Assembly (NCBI GenBank): GCA_001661515.1
Contig: LUVW01000023.1
Coordinates: 593,971 to 657,970 of the forward strand
Reading direction: 5' to 3'
Source: Capniomyces stellatus
Lineage: Eukaryota > Kickxellomycota > Harpellomycetes > Harpellales > Legeriomycetaceae
DNA length: 64,000 bases
Shown one piece after another: positions 10,801 to 23,951 of the stretch; the stretch's first letter is position 1; each line of letters begins with the position of its first letter. A model generated the notes under the pieces. It was not told where the DNA came from. It ran no database searches and saw nothing but the letters and a program-made list of their open reading frames with translations. Made by a program: the position numbers and the translations under genes.

Positions 10801-13251
10801 TTTGTTTGTCGAGTTGTTTGTGTCAAATGAGGAAAACTGGCTTGTTTCATTTACATTCTCGTTGTTTTCTCCATTAAATATCATATTTCCACCTTCATTT
10901 CCTCTTTTATCTCCATTTTGACTCTCATTTTCTCCTTTACTTGTATTCTCACTGCCCATCCTGCTTTTATTGTCATTGTCATTTCCGCTGTTTTTGCTGT
11001 TCCTGTTTCTGCTGCTGCTACTAGTCTCTCTATAGACATCTTCATCGCTACCAGTATCCTGCCACAAGTTTAGAATTTGTCTGTTTGCCTGTTTTGTATG
11101 TATTGTGGGCGAGTCCTCTCTCACCTTTTGTGGATTTGGCAATTCTTGGTACATTGAACTGTCGTTTCTATCTTCAATTGGTCTAATAAAATCCATTCTT
11201 TCTACTGGCTGATCCTCCGTTTTGTTCTTGGTTGCTATTGGATTTGCATGCAGATTCCTGTTGAACAGGTACTTTGGGTTTCTGCTCATCGCCTCTTCAA
11301 TTGACAATTCGTGTGTCCTGCTGTTTTTGATTGTTATTGGCTCATCCAACCCATACTTGAAACACAGTCTTGTATCCATAAACATCACTTCTTGCCTCCC
11401 ATTACTGTTTTTGGCTTTGTTTTCGCCTTTTTCTTCCTTTCCATCTCTGCGCTTTTTACTCGCTTCTAAACTCAAACCTGTTCCATCACCCTTTCCATCT
11501 GTACTTTTAGTTCCTGCAATTCCAACTACATTATCTGACTTGTCTACACTCTCGTCCTCCTAACAGCCAACAAACAAAGCACGGGTTACAACCACTTTTA
11601 TCGAACGAGTAAACAACTATGGCCATGGCTCTTAAACAGGATACTATTGGTTTATATTCAAAATATTGCCTTTCCAGTTCCTATTCTTTATATAATAATA
11701 ATAGTAAAACCCAATTTTTACCTCTACAAAAACCCTAAATTCCCGTTTTTTGGCCCTCAATCCTCCTCCCCCACCCAAACCCAAACCTAAACCCAAGCCT
11801 GGCCCTACACCATGTCCCGATCCCAGCCCAAGAACCTGGCCAGTACTGTGCTGGTTACCGGTATTTGTCGTTAAAGTGCTGGATTGTTCAATTCTCTGAC
11901 CCTTCCATTGCATGGCTTCTCTTATATTTTCTTTTCTCCTGCTTTTATCGGTTCCCAACTCGGTCCAAATTCCACTCGAGTTTTTGTCGTTGTGGTTCAA
12001 GGCTGCAGAGTTGTTCAGGAATCCTGGTGTATTAGTGTTATTGCCGGTTGTCAGGCTGCTGAACTTTAATGAATCAGTTGGGGTTGAAACCGAGTCTGAA
12101 AACACTTTGATCTTTACATTATTATTTTGATTGGTGGTTTGTTGTTGTTGTTGTATTGCAAGAAGGTTTCTTGGGAGTGAATTGGCTTGTACTGAATGGA
12201 TTATCGGATCATCTGGATTGATTTTAACTCCCAGGATTTTCCGGTTAGACGGTACGGCTGGGTGTTGAGATGAGCCTGCAATGTTGCTATTCAAAAGCAC
12301 CCTTTTTGATGCTGAGCTGCCAGCTATGGCTGTGGCTGTGGCTGTGGCTGTGGCTGTGAAGGTTTGAGTAGTTGGTTTTGTGGTTTTTTGGTCGAATTCT
12401 CCATTGTTTAGCTGATGTTTTGTTGTTGCAACAAGTCGTTTTTGGAAAGCTAGATATTTCTTTTTTAATCGTTCAAGTGGTTCGGCTTTTCGTTGGATTC
12501 CAATCAAAAATATTTCGTCAGCTTTACCCATTCTAATATAAATTGAATTGAATTGAATTTATTTTACAGCTTGCAAAATTCAGCAATGGTAATGATACGA
12601 CTATTCTATTGGTGAAACTTACTGCTCAACAGACTCGTAGTACCGGGCAAACTCTTCATAAAACAGCGCCAATAGTTCACCGATCCTGTTTTCAAAGATA
12701 TAAATGAAGACAAACTCTTGGGACTGCCGAATGTATTCAATGTACCACAGCCAGATTTTCAAGTACCGGACATCGTTTCTGTACTGCTCCTTGTTTAGGA
12801 ATTTGTGGATCGATTGTTCAAGCAACTTGATTAATTTGGCGTCACCAACACCCAAAATATTCGTTTCGATCGAGAACTGCATATACTGAAAGTAAATATT
12901 TAATGGATCAAGTTCCTCTTCGAAATCCAAACTACTAATCTCTGTAATGTAACGTTGCCTCTGCTGCTCAACCGAACTCTGTTCAAGGGCTCGATTCGCT
13001 CTATTTCCTTCTCTTTCCTCCATATTCAAACTCAGTGAACCCTTTCCTTGTTCTGTGTTTCTGCTGTTTGGATCAGCACCTCTCAAGTCTCTTTCATCAC
13101 TGTTGTTGTTGTTGCTGTTGTTGCTTCCTCTTGGATCTGTAAGCAGATCTGTCAGTATCTTCGCTGATCTGCCTCTTCTCGAAGGCTGGATGTTTTCTTT
13201 GTGAAGCTCAATTGTGGTAATATCAGTTATATCTTGCTGATCCCCATCCAT
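7801..13251 (-). CDS. BUB1: Spindle checkpoint kinase, undivided Mad3/Bub1 (MadBub) type
   Basis: Three exons: 13251-12623, 12532-11722 and 11559-7801. The introns are 90 and 162 bases with GT/AG ends and the frame is kept; 1732 residues. A KEN box lies at 18-20 (HKENIQP). The TPR-like Mad3/Bub1 region 1 starts near 115 (LDPLNIYFQYMQF) and crosses the first intron into GIQRKAEPLERLKKKY. A second KEN is at 410-412 (SRRKENIREAMQWKG). A GLEBS-like Bub3-binding segment follows the second intron (FMDTRLCFKYG...ELSIEEAMSRN). A long Asn/Ser/Glu-rich low-complexity middle precedes the C-terminal kinase, which keeps a Gly-rich loop (GEGGNSKIYYA), HADVKCEN with Asp1428, and DFG Asp1509; Gly/Ser repeats lengthen the loop between them. 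It should monitor kinetochore attachment and restrain APC/C-Cdc20. Bub1 is usually near 1000 residues, so this copy is long. Kinesin-5 lies in tandem upstream. Confidence 0.92.
8508..8562 (-). repeat. Coding minisatellite (Gly-Gly-Ser-Arg) in the MadBub kinase
   Basis: A 12-base unit encodes repeated GGSR/GGSG between the catalytic loop and the DFG motif of the kinase domain. It extends a normally short segment and is likely to vary in length between strains. Confidence 0.75.
9652..9706 (-). repeat. Coding 9-base repeat (Glu-Asn-Gln)n in MadBub
   Basis: A 9-base unit is repeated about six times and encodes a run of Asn-Gln-Glu triplets. Neighbouring parts of the same exon also hold Asp-Ser repeats (near 9790-9835), Gly-Glu-Asn-Val repeats (near 10018-10050) and Asn homopolymers (near 10360-10420). 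Confidence 0.8.
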
Positions 13252-13912
13252 CGCTCATCCATTTACCAACTGTGTAAATCTATACGAACAGTGTATATTG
13301 ACCTACCTCTTTTAAACTTTGTGCTTTGAACTTGCTTGTTTTTTGTTTTGTTTTGTTTTGTTTTGTTTTGAATCCTTTCTTCGCTGTCTTTTCTTTTCTT
13401 TTTCTTTCTAGAGTAAACTAGTATTTGAAGTAACCTTTGTACAGAGTTCAAACTTGAGAGAGTGTATTGTTGAGTGGATTTACTCGAGGATTAAGTTGCT
13501 AGAGTTCAAAAACAAAGTTGATTACTTTAAACATCAATATTGTTTTTTATTTTCTTTTGTGTATGATTAGTAAAGCTTGATTAAAGGACTCGAATGTTAA
13601 AACTTTATTGACAAGTTTGGGATTCTATTCGCTGGATTTATTTACATTATTTGATTTTTTTTTTAAATCAGTATAGTTGGCAACCTTCAAACTAAAATGT
13701 AGTAATAAACAATAACGGGACTTTTTTTTAAAATAAAAAAAAACACACCAATGTATTTCGAGTATGTTTAGATCGGGGGGGAGTGATTATGGTTAGGAAT
13801 ATAATATGGATAATAACACTTTTAATTACAAGAAAGAAGCAAATAAAATAATAATAATAAAAAAAAAACAAAAGCAAAATGTAAATCGGAATAAATGAAT
13901 GCATAAACAATT
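13252..13912. other. Spacer between MadBub and kinesin-5
   Basis: This 661-base AT-rich stretch holds the 5' flank of the MadBub gene and the 3' flank of kinesin-5. A TTTTG pentamer is repeated about five times at roughly 13348-13372. I see no gene here. Confidence 0.6.
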
Positions 13913-16900
13913 TTATGACTGTTTGGTTGGTGGCTTAATCGTTCTACCATTGCTCGAGCTTCTGCTCAACACCACCCGCTTAGACTTTGAATGGTCTTGG
14001 TCAAACTTTTCAAACACGGCAGCCGGCAGTTTACTTGGCTTATTCGTATTCCTGACTTCCTTAAACCCCAACGCTCCTCCACTCGACATGTGAAACTGGT
14101 TCAGAGCTGAAATTGGAACTGGAATTGGAGCTTGAATCTCTGATTCAGTATCTTCAAAACGATCATTTCCGCAATCAGCAGTTTCAGTTTGGTCAGTATT
14201 TGTCCTTTTGTTGGTGTTCTCGTGATCAGATTCAGACATTTCGATATCTGACAGTTTTCTTTTCGCCAAGCCAGAACTACCAAGGTGATCGAGCCCAGGC
14301 TCATCGTCTCTGCAGCTATTTGGAATTGGACCATTGGACACGGGTGGCTGCTTGTAAGCCGAAAAGTCCGAGTTGGCTGGAGTGTATGTAAAGACAGGTT
14401 TCTCAACAAGAGTAGTACACCAACCAACATCCTCATCGCCAAAGTCAACATCAATACCAATATCGGTATCAGAACCCTCAGACTCAAGCCCAGACCCAGA
14501 CCCAGACTCAACACGATTATCGCTCTGACTGCTTGATTTACCAGTCATCTGGTCAAGTCTCGACTTTATCACGTGATCAGACTCGGCTCTAACCCAACTG
14601 AACACAACCTTTTCTGGGGAATCTGGCTTCAAAGTACCGAGTCCTTCAACCAGCAATCTCGACTTTCCAGCAGCACCATCAGTAAATTCTCTGGTATTTC
14701 TGCCTGCGTCTCTGATGCGGCCTAACCCACTATCGACAACACTGGCCATTCGCTCTTCAAATTCAGAGTAGCCACTGCCAATCTGACTGACTTCACCAGC
14801 TAGCTTGCTCTTCTCCACCTCCACCGCCAGGTTCCGGAGTGTGTTGTGGTGGTCTGTGGTTGTTGCTTTGAACTCAATAAGCTTGCTATTCTGCTCAGAC
14901 TCTAAATGGCCAATACTGGAACTGACCAGACTCTGCATCGTCTCCAGGCCAATCTGGTCGATTTCTGCGTAGATTTCCTGACCAATAGCCACATTTGATT
15001 CAGCCAGCTTGTGCGCTAATTCAGCTGTAGAGGCAACTAGCCTGTCTGCGCTGTCAACTGCCACGCCCATTTTGACCTGGTTGCTCTTTTCGTTCGAGTT
15101 TCCTATTTCTACAGTAGCTGAACAAATCCCGCTGAGCCTCGAAACCAGCTCCAGAGCATCCTGGTCAGTCTCGGTGTTCCTGGCCGCCATCTGCTGGTTT
15201 TCAGACTCAACAGAATCAATCAGTTTGCTCCAGCTTTGACTGTGTTCGTGCAGGCTGGCCTCAAACCTTTTCTGCAGGTCCTGCACCAGCGCCTCGTTTT
15301 CTCTCTTGATTCTCTGCATCACTTGGTCCCGATCGTCTCTCAATCTCTGCACCTGCTTGTTCAACACACCATTCTGCCAGTCTTTGTTGCTGCTTATCTG
15401 CCCGCCCAACTGGTCCAAACTCTTCTTGTGCTCCATCAGCAGGTCGTAAGTCTGCGAAAAGTACTCTCTCGTCTGCCTATTAACCTCCTCAAACGCCTGC
15501 ACCGACTCGTTTCTGCCCAGAAAAACTGCCTTGCTCAGCCCGTCTAGCCCTAGCATGGTCTCTGTCTTCATTACTTCTGTTTTGTGTTCCACTGCGCTCT
15601 TCATGACCACATACTTTTCTTTGAACTCGGCCATCGTCTGCTCAATCTTCTGCTTCTCCAGCCTCACCATTGCCCTCACCTGTTCTGCCTCAGCCTCTGC
15701 TGTGCCCTTAAACTTGTTCACAATTCCATCAAACCGCGCCTCAAATTCCTGTCCCAAAACCGCCCCCATTCTTCCCCTAAACTCCCCAACCACCGCCCCA
15801 AACTTCCTCAGGAGTTCCCCAGGCTCCGTCCCCAGCTCCTCGATTACCTGCCTTGTTTGCCCTTCAATTCTCTCCCTGTACCCCATCAGGTCCCTATACC
15901 TGCTCTCCTCCAGGTCCCGGGCCTTATCTATCCGCTCGTACAGCCTCGCCATCTCCCTGCCGCTCGAGTCAACCAGCCCGGCCACGCTCTCCACAGTTTC
16001 CGCCAGCCTCTGCTCACTCACTCTGTGTGCGTTTCCAATCGCTTTCTGCTGCCTCACCAGACTCTGTGTGTCTTTCAGCCTCCTTGCCACAGCCTCTATT
16101 TTCCGCTGCTTTCTCTTGATCTCCTCCATGTTGCTTATCTCTGCCTCCTCGAGCTCCTTGACCCTTGCCACCAGACGCTGTGCCTCCTCGTGCACCGTTC
16201 TCAGCTCGCTCTCCCGCATCTCTACCCGCTTCTTCCACTCGTCAGCCTGGTTGTTCTTGTACTCGGCCAAGTCCGTCAGCTCTCGGTACCGCTCAGGCGA
16301 CACAAATATCCCGTTCTTCATATGCGACGTTGACAAGTCGCTCTGCAGCCTCTCGATCTGTGCCTGCAGCTCTGCCACCAGCACCGTCCGTGTCACCTTC
16401 TTATTCGCCTCTGGTCGGTTTCTGATGCTTTTGGCTCTGTTTGCATAGTCCAGAGTTGATAATGTCTCGTCTGTTGCTGTCTTTGACGGGCTAATCGTTG
16501 CTATTAAACACGTCCGCGTTCTCCCCCCCAAAGAATCCTTCAGCAGCCGCGTCAACTTGCTCTCTCGATACGGCACGTGCTGCAGCTTATCCACCAGCGA
16601 GTTTATCACCCTCCCCAGCGTCAACAACGACTGGTTTATCATCCCTGCCTCCCGCGCTCTTCTCAGCTCTGCCCCGCTTCTGCCTATATTCTCACTCCCC
16701 GCTAAATCCACCAAATTCAGCTTTCCTATCTTTATCAAATCATCTCCATTCTTATCCACCGCCTTTTCCTTTGTATGCACCGTCACCATAAATATCGAAT
16801 GCGATCTTGACGACTTTTCATTGCACCGCGTTGCCCCAACCTGCCTCCTCTGCGATCCAATCTCTAGCATCTTTATTGCATCCTTCGCACTCCTCACCAG

Positions 16901-17840
16901 TATCTCCTCCAGCCCCTGGATTATCACTCCTCCCTTCCCCACTCCATCGTCATATATCTTCAGATTGCTTCCCGCTCCACTCCCCCCGCTTCCTCCCTCC
17001 TCGCCATCATTCGACACCAGCAAATCTCTCAGGTCCTCGTTGTACAGCTCCAAGTGCGATACCCGCACACTGTATTCTGTCAACGACTTGTCCAGCAGGT
17101 AAAACATCCTTTGCAGTATTCTTGGTATTATTCCTGCCTCCGCCGACATACCCTCCAGCACCAGCCTATCAGGATCAAACCCTCTTTCAACCCCCATCCC
17201 TCGACCTCCCACCCCTTTCCTACTTACCCCCGCTACTTCCCTCCCCTGCCCCGCCATGTCTCCCTCCATAGTATATGTCTTTCCCGTCCCCGTTTGCCCA
17301 TAAGCAAATATCGTACAGTTAAAGCCCTGCAACACCTCCTTAAGTATCGGCATTGCCACCTCTCTGTACACCGTTTCTTGATCCGCTTCTGGCCCAAACA
17401 CCTTGTCGAAATGATAACTTCGGTTTAGCCCATTTCCCTTAAACACAACGTCCTTCCCCACGATCATTGGCACCTCGATAACACTCGTTGCCTTTTCCTT
17501 CTTTTCTTTCTCTGATATCCCTCTACATTTACAATTAATTTATCTTATATTTACATTTATTTTATATTTACTTTATTCACTTCTACCATTCCTAATTTAC
17601 ACTATTATTCAGCCTAAATACTATACTGCAATACTGCTCTCTTGTATCTGGCTTTATCTGTTTTTAATCTCTTTGCTCTCCCTACCTGCATCGCACTACC
17701 ACCTGGATGTTTATTTCTTTTTCCGAATTCCCATTGCCGTTATTCCCATTTCCCCCATTCGATGCTGAACTATTTCCTGCTGGACCTGTCAAATTCGGCA
17801 CCTTGTTTGTTTGTTCCCGATTTGCCCCAGCGTTCGACAT
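13913..17840 (-). CDS. Kinesin-5 (BimC/Eg5/Cut7-type mitotic motor)
   Basis: Two exons, 17840-17686 and 17522-13913, joined across a 163-base GTAGGG...TAG intron; 1254 residues. Exon 1 is a Gly/Asn-rich head ending in INIQVVVRCR, the first motor strand, and exon 2 resumes with GISEKEKKEKATSV in the same frame. Motor landmarks: P-loop GQTGTGKT at 127-134, switch I NEKSSRSHSIF, switch II LVDLAGSE, and QSLLTLGRVINSLVD. After the neck come ~600 residues of coiled coil, then a Ser/Asp-rich tail. Kinesin-5 forms bipolar tetramers that slide antiparallel spindle microtubules apart. I do not see a clean BimC box; FTYTPANSDF in the tail is the nearest Thr-Pro candidate for CDK control. The order motor, neck, long stalk, tail and the overall length match the family. 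Confidence 0.94.
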
Positions 17841-19435
17841 TTTATCTACACTTTGCTCGCTCTTGCTTATTTTCTCCTTTTTTCTTCTTTTCCTTTCTTA
17901 TTTCAAGCTCGTTTTTATTTTAAAGCCACGCCCTGTGTCTTGCTCCGAAATATTGCTAACTAACAGATGCAACTTTTACGATTCTTCTGTCTTTTAATTA
18001 CCGCTTTCTTGTATTTATTTATTTTTTTTTCGTTCCAATATAGTTTAAATCTTGTTCTTGGATTTAAAAACTTTACTTTTATTTTCTTTGTTTTCTTTTT
18101 TTGTTTACTTTTCCTTTTCCAGTTGTTTACTTTTCTTTTTCCAGTTGTTTACTTTTTTGCTTTTCCCTACAATTCATTGATTACTTTTCGAGAATACTTC
18201 TTTTTACTTGTTTCTTTTTCAAATCCTTGCCTTCACCTTCTTTTCAATTATCTCTATTTATTTTCACCAATTCTGACCAATCAACATACATTGTATTACG
18301 ACCATTCAATTCAGGCCTTTGTCATTGTTTAATTATCTTGTCAAGTGGCGTTTGGAAACCACAAAACTCTGCTTTTTGAAAGCTTGACTTTCACTTTTAC
18401 TTCCAACATCATTACTTCTTTAGCCTTTTACACCAGTTCCCCCTTTTATATTTTTTTTGGTTATAATTTAAACTCGCTGTATCAAAGCATTTTGCTCTTG
18501 AAGCCCGCACCAGACCAGTTTAAACCAGCCAAAAATTTGCTTTGTGAATATCCCAACCAAAAAAAGAAACCCATCTCTCTCTATAAACAGAATCCTCATC
18601 CTTGACTTTTACTTTTGCTAGAAGTTCTTAAAAGCTCACTCTACCTCGCCTTTGTTTTTACTTTTCCTAGTGCTGGTGGTATTGCTACAGCTATTTCTTG
18701 CTTTGCTCACACTCTATTATCAAATATTCGATTATTTTTAAGCGTTTCATATTTTGAAATTGCAATTTTTTTCTTCTGTTGAATTAAAAAAAGTGATTCT
18801 TTTTTTTTTTAACTCGATAAATAAAAGGAATCACAGCATTTATGACTTTTTAGCCAAATAGCTTTAATTTCACCTGACTTTAATCAACCTGTTTAACGTT
18901 TATTCAAGTTTCCTTGGTTTCCAATTTTCAAATGCTAATTATGGCCAATTTAAGGGGATGCGGCATGATTAAGCTCAAGCCAATTCAGCTTGGCCAATTT
19001 ATTCACCTGTCTGCAACGAATAAAATCACTGCTTTTGGTTTCAATTTCACGTTTTTGCAGGGATTTCATATCTTACAGATTTGAAATATAATAGTTTATG
19101 CCGAATTAAACCACTTGATTCTTTGAATCTGAAAGTCGAATCTACAACACTCAAGTTTAACAGCCCAGTTCAATTTACAAACTTTATTTCTTCTCGACTT
19201 TCCTATCTAAATTATATAAAACAAGCTTGCAAAATCCAGCCTTGTTATTGCAACCAAAGTCTCCTGTACAATTTATATTAGCGACTAAATTTTATATTGC
19301 TTTATCACCCTTTGAAATAAAAACTATTTGTTTCACCCCCTTTTCATTCTACACCATCCATCAAACCGTTAACAGGTTTGGTCTTACTTTTATTTAACAA
19401 ATTTAAATTCAATTCGGCGAATCTAACTGTCAATC
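17841..19435. other. Divergent intergenic region, pyrimidine-rich on plus strand
   Basis: About 1.6 kb separates the 5' ends of kinesin-5 (minus) and PEX11 (plus), so it should contain both promoters. The plus strand is T-rich, with runs of TTTTC/TTTTT. Open frames here are low-complexity F/L/S strings and I see no gene. Confidence 0.6.
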
Positions 19436-20522
19436 ATGGAACACTCTGTCGTGAAACCGTTGGTCGGTGGGTTGGGACTGGTTTTAAACAGCAGCCAAGT
19501 CAATATATACATCAAACTTCTGGCTTCCACCGCTGGCAGAGACAAGCTCTTTCGATTTATCCAGTACTACTCGCGCTTTATGGTTCACCGGTTGAAATCT
19601 GGAAATAGCGATGCAGAGAAAATCAAAATATTCATGAATCTACAAACCACACTGGGCCAAGTCAGAAGAGGTAAATTGTTCTTACTATTAGCAATAGCAA
19701 TTGTCTTGAAACCCGCGCTCGACAAATCCGCGCTTGTTCCGTCTAAAGCTATATTTCCGTTCACAGATTTTTATGAGTTTCATTTATTATACATTATCTA
19801 AACAATGCTGCGTTCTGTGTAATTAGCCTTAAGATTAGGGAATTTTGTCGGTAGCTTTAAAATGGCCTACAATACCCTACTGCAGTCCGGCGACTTAATC
19901 CCAAAACTGCTTTCTGGTTCCAGTAAAATCTCAAGCGGACTATACTTAATTCTCGACGCCATGATATGGGTAAGCTAAACAGCACACATATTGACCAAAA
20001 CTCAACTCTTTCTTTTCAACTTGAACTTGCCCACACACGTGTGCGCACATATGCTCAAATATGCTCAAATATGCACTTATCTGCATTCAGATGTAAATGT
20101 AAAACGCTAACACAACGCTATTGTTTGTGTCATTATAGTTAAATGGTATTGGCATTCTGAAACTGAAAGACTTGCCAAATTGCAATCGACTTTCAAACAA
20201 ATTCTGGGCAACCGCTATTGCGCTTAGTCTGACCAACTCGCTATACTGCGTGTACGGTATCAACATGAGAACAAACTTGCTATCCAAGTCACTCATCAAG
20301 TCTGAAAAGGGCCAAAGCGTTGATGTTGAATCTGAAAAGGAGATGGCTGCCTTGGTAGCTAAAAAGAGAGGATTCAAAGCACAGATTCTCTTGGACTCCT
20401 TGGACTTTGTAATTCCGCTCGGGTCTTTGGGTATTATTAAAGCTAGCGATGGTTTGCTTGGAGCAGCTGGTACAGCAACATCTCTGCTTGGTCTAAAAAA
20501 TATATTGAGTACGCTCAATTAA
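19436..20522 (+). CDS. PEX11: Peroxin-11 family peroxisomal membrane protein
   Basis: Three exons, 19436-19670, 19839-19969 and 20139-20522, all with GT/AG introns (168 and 169 bases) and continuous frame; 249 residues. The start MEHSVVKPLVGGLG is followed by the family's amphipathic region (YIKLLASTAGRDKLFRFIQYYSRFM). Exon 2 gives GNFVGSFKMAYNTLL and ends LILDAMIW. Exon 3 begins LNGIGILKLK, then NRLSNKFW. The C-terminal part holds a hydrophobic segment (LLDSLDFVIPLGSLGII) and a short tail. PEX11 inserts into the peroxisomal membrane, elongates it and recruits the fission machinery. Length is close to yeast Pex11 (236). The gene is divergent from kinesin-5. Confidence 0.92.
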
Positions 20523-20881
20523 CTAATGCCAAAAACCACTGACCGGACCGCCCGCAGTATCTCTACACTTTTTTAATTTATACTTTATACTTTTTGTTTT
20601 CTCTCTTTATTGGTATTGCTGCTTGAAATTCAATATATTTATCAGCAACAACTTAGCACAATAAACCTAGGCTCAGAAATAAACTATCTCATATATTTAG
20701 TTAATCAATGTTCCTACCATCTTAATTAGACCTGGCAACATCCAACCCGGGCTATATTCTTTAATTTCCACCAACTATGACTTTATTTGTTTAATCGATA
20801 TATTGGGCAAGTAAAATTAAAAAACACAACTACAAAAAAAAAGACTATAAAACCACCCCCCGTCAACAATAGCCCGAGATA
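20523..20881. other. Convergent spacer
   Basis: This 359-base AT-rich spacer lies between the PEX11 and small secreted protein 3' ends. No gene is seen in it. Confidence 0.6.
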
Positions 20882-21319
20882 TTAGGCTGTTTCATCCAGC
20901 CAGAAACTGTCGACAACGTTGTAGAGTTTGCCACTTTTACCGTCTCTACACCACCCAACTCTGCATGACGACCAGCCATTGATGTTGGCTTTAGCGGCCT
21001 TAACCTTGATGTCCTTGGAGCAGTTTATACAATCGGCGTCAATCAGTATGGTCCCGGAAGCCCTGTTATTTCTTACCAAGCCCAGACTTTCAGCTGTCCA
21101 CCCTGTCTTTTCCAAATCGTCGATGGAATAGACTGTTGCTTTACGACTGTTGTATTTTGGCACTTTCTTGTACGCTGGTATTTCAACTTCAACCTGTTTT
21201 ACTCTAAGCCGACCATCCACTTGTCCTTCGGGGACAAAACCAATCATTTTGAATTTGCTTCGTGCGCTCACGGAGCAGGCTATACTGACCAAAGTGATTA
21301 AGACTGATGTGATCTTCAT
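20882..21319 (-). CDS. Small secreted protein with four mature cysteines
   Basis: Single-exon frame of 145 residues starting MKITSVLITLVSIACSVSA, a clear signal peptide with cleavage likely near residue 19-20. The mature part has no membrane segment or GPI signal. It contains four cysteines in its C-terminal half, as CINC and CRVGWC, enough for two disulfides. The middle is basic and Val/Lys-rich (RVKQVEVEIPAYKKVPKY). A TATATA element lies about 72 bases upstream. I do not recognise a family. Small secreted cysteine proteins of fungi are often effectors or wall-associated proteins, but nothing here proves either. Confidence 0.75.
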   Translation of the reverse strand: MKITSVLITLVSIACSVSARSKFKMIGFVPEGQVDGRLRVKQVEVEIPAYKKVPKYNSRKATVYSIDDLEKTGWTAESLGLVRNNRASGTILIDADCINCSKDIKVKAAKANINGWSSCRVGWCRDGKSGKLYNVVDSFWLDETA

Positions 21320-21390
21320 TTTATTTAATTTGCTGCGCTTTGGGTTCTGTTTTGGGTTGGATTGAACTGGACCGATCTGATTATTTTCGG

Positions 21391-21396
21391 TATATA
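21391..21396 (-). promoter_or_regulatory. Possible TATA element of the small secreted protein gene
   Basis: TATATA lies about 72 bases upstream of the ATG at 21319 in otherwise AT-rich DNA, so chance occurrence is possible. Confidence 0.3.
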
Positions 21397-21932
21397 ACTC
21401 CTGTTTCCTTGGAAAATGGTATTTTTGTTGAATTTTAAAATAAATTAAGATGAAAAGTTGAAGGCTCTTGAAGACTATTTATACAATCTTTTTTAAAATT
21501 TTTTTTAAATCCTTGATCTATAAACCATTTGAGCTTTACAAAATATCTTGATAAAAATGCTATACTGTGTATATTATGTGGTTGAGGCAATTATCTGACG
21601 TTCTTCTGTTTTTTAAGTTTATAATAAACTATAAATAAATAGCTGGAAACTTTGGCAATAAAAAAAAAAAAAAGCTGAAAAATTATAGATGATACAAACT
21701 TTACAAAAAACTATATTTATACAGCCTATCAAACAAAAATCAAAAAGCTTATTTATATTACATAACATTTAATTTCTTTTCTCGACAAATAACTATTATT
21801 AGACTATATTTAAAGTAAATTATTTATTTATTACAAACCACTCTCATCCTTTAGCGTTAGCTGTTACATAATTTGCGTTTTATTGAAACAAAAAAACAAC
21901 ATTCGAGTGAAATTAACTTTAATTTTATTATA
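21397..21932. other. Intergenic, AT-rich
   Basis: Flank between the secreted protein gene (minus) and a hypothetical plus-strand gene, with many A and T runs. No gene, RNA or repeat array is seen. Confidence 0.55.
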
Positions 21933-22441
21933 ATGTCCGATAGTGAGCAAATTAAATGCAGAGTTTGGCTACTTTTGTGAGTTTATGTTTTGTAAATTCA
22001 AAATGGAAAACACTTGAACTCAAAAAACGTCGTATTTTTAGTGTTCTCTGTAATGAAATCTAGAGTAATTTGATTTCACAAGCATCGTTTGTACACACTA
22101 CTTTTTCCAAACCTTATGTAATTGTAGATCATATAGAGGCTGGTTCTATAGATATGCTCTTAGAATTAAGCCAGACTGAGGCCCACAGTTGCGTAATAGC
22201 AATCAATTACCTCAGTCAACAATTGACTATAATTGTCAACATGACAAATCGTTCATTTTACTCCCGTCCAGACATTCTCGATTTAATTTATTCTCAGTTA
22301 CAGGGTGTCAAAGATAACTTGGTAAACGACACCACACTAACAATGGAAACTAGATGTGTAAGATACAGGATCAACACACTTGAAGCGAGTAGAAAGTGCT
22401 CCATGTATTTCAGTCAAAAAAATATATATACTCAAAGCTAA
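21933..22441 (+). CDS. Hypothetical spliced gene, unrecognised
   Basis: Model of two exons, 21933-21976 and 22066-22441, with an 89-base GTGAGT...AG intron that keeps the frame; 139 residues. It starts MSDSEQIKCRVWLL. Exon 2 encodes a mixed hydrophobic/polar sequence (SKPYVIVDHIEAGSIDMLLE, then SCVIAINYLSQQLTIIVNM) that looks like a small alternating alpha/beta fold and not a low-complexity AT-rich frame. No signal peptide, metal motif or family signature is recognised. The gene would converge on BUD32, whose stop is at 22553. The first exon is short and the splice site inferred, so an exon-2-only frame or a non-gene remains possible. Confidence 0.4.
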
Positions 22442-22552
22442 AGTGGACTGCAAAGCTAAATTAAAAGTGGTGGTGACAAGCCAAATGCAGAAATCGCATG
22501 TACAAATATAAAGTATAAAATATAAAATATGTGGTTTTTGAATGGCCTGCAA

Positions 22553-23951
<1,399 letters not shown>

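Noticed and set aside
11770..11800. CCCAAACCTAAACCC repeat resembling telomere or minisatellite DNA
   Set aside because: It lies inside MadBub exon 2 and simply encodes a Gly-Leu repeat on the minus strand.
15531..16448. 305-codon plus-strand frame
   Set aside because: It is antisense to the kinesin-5 coiled coil; Ser/Leu-rich composition is the mirror of Glu/Lys-rich helices.
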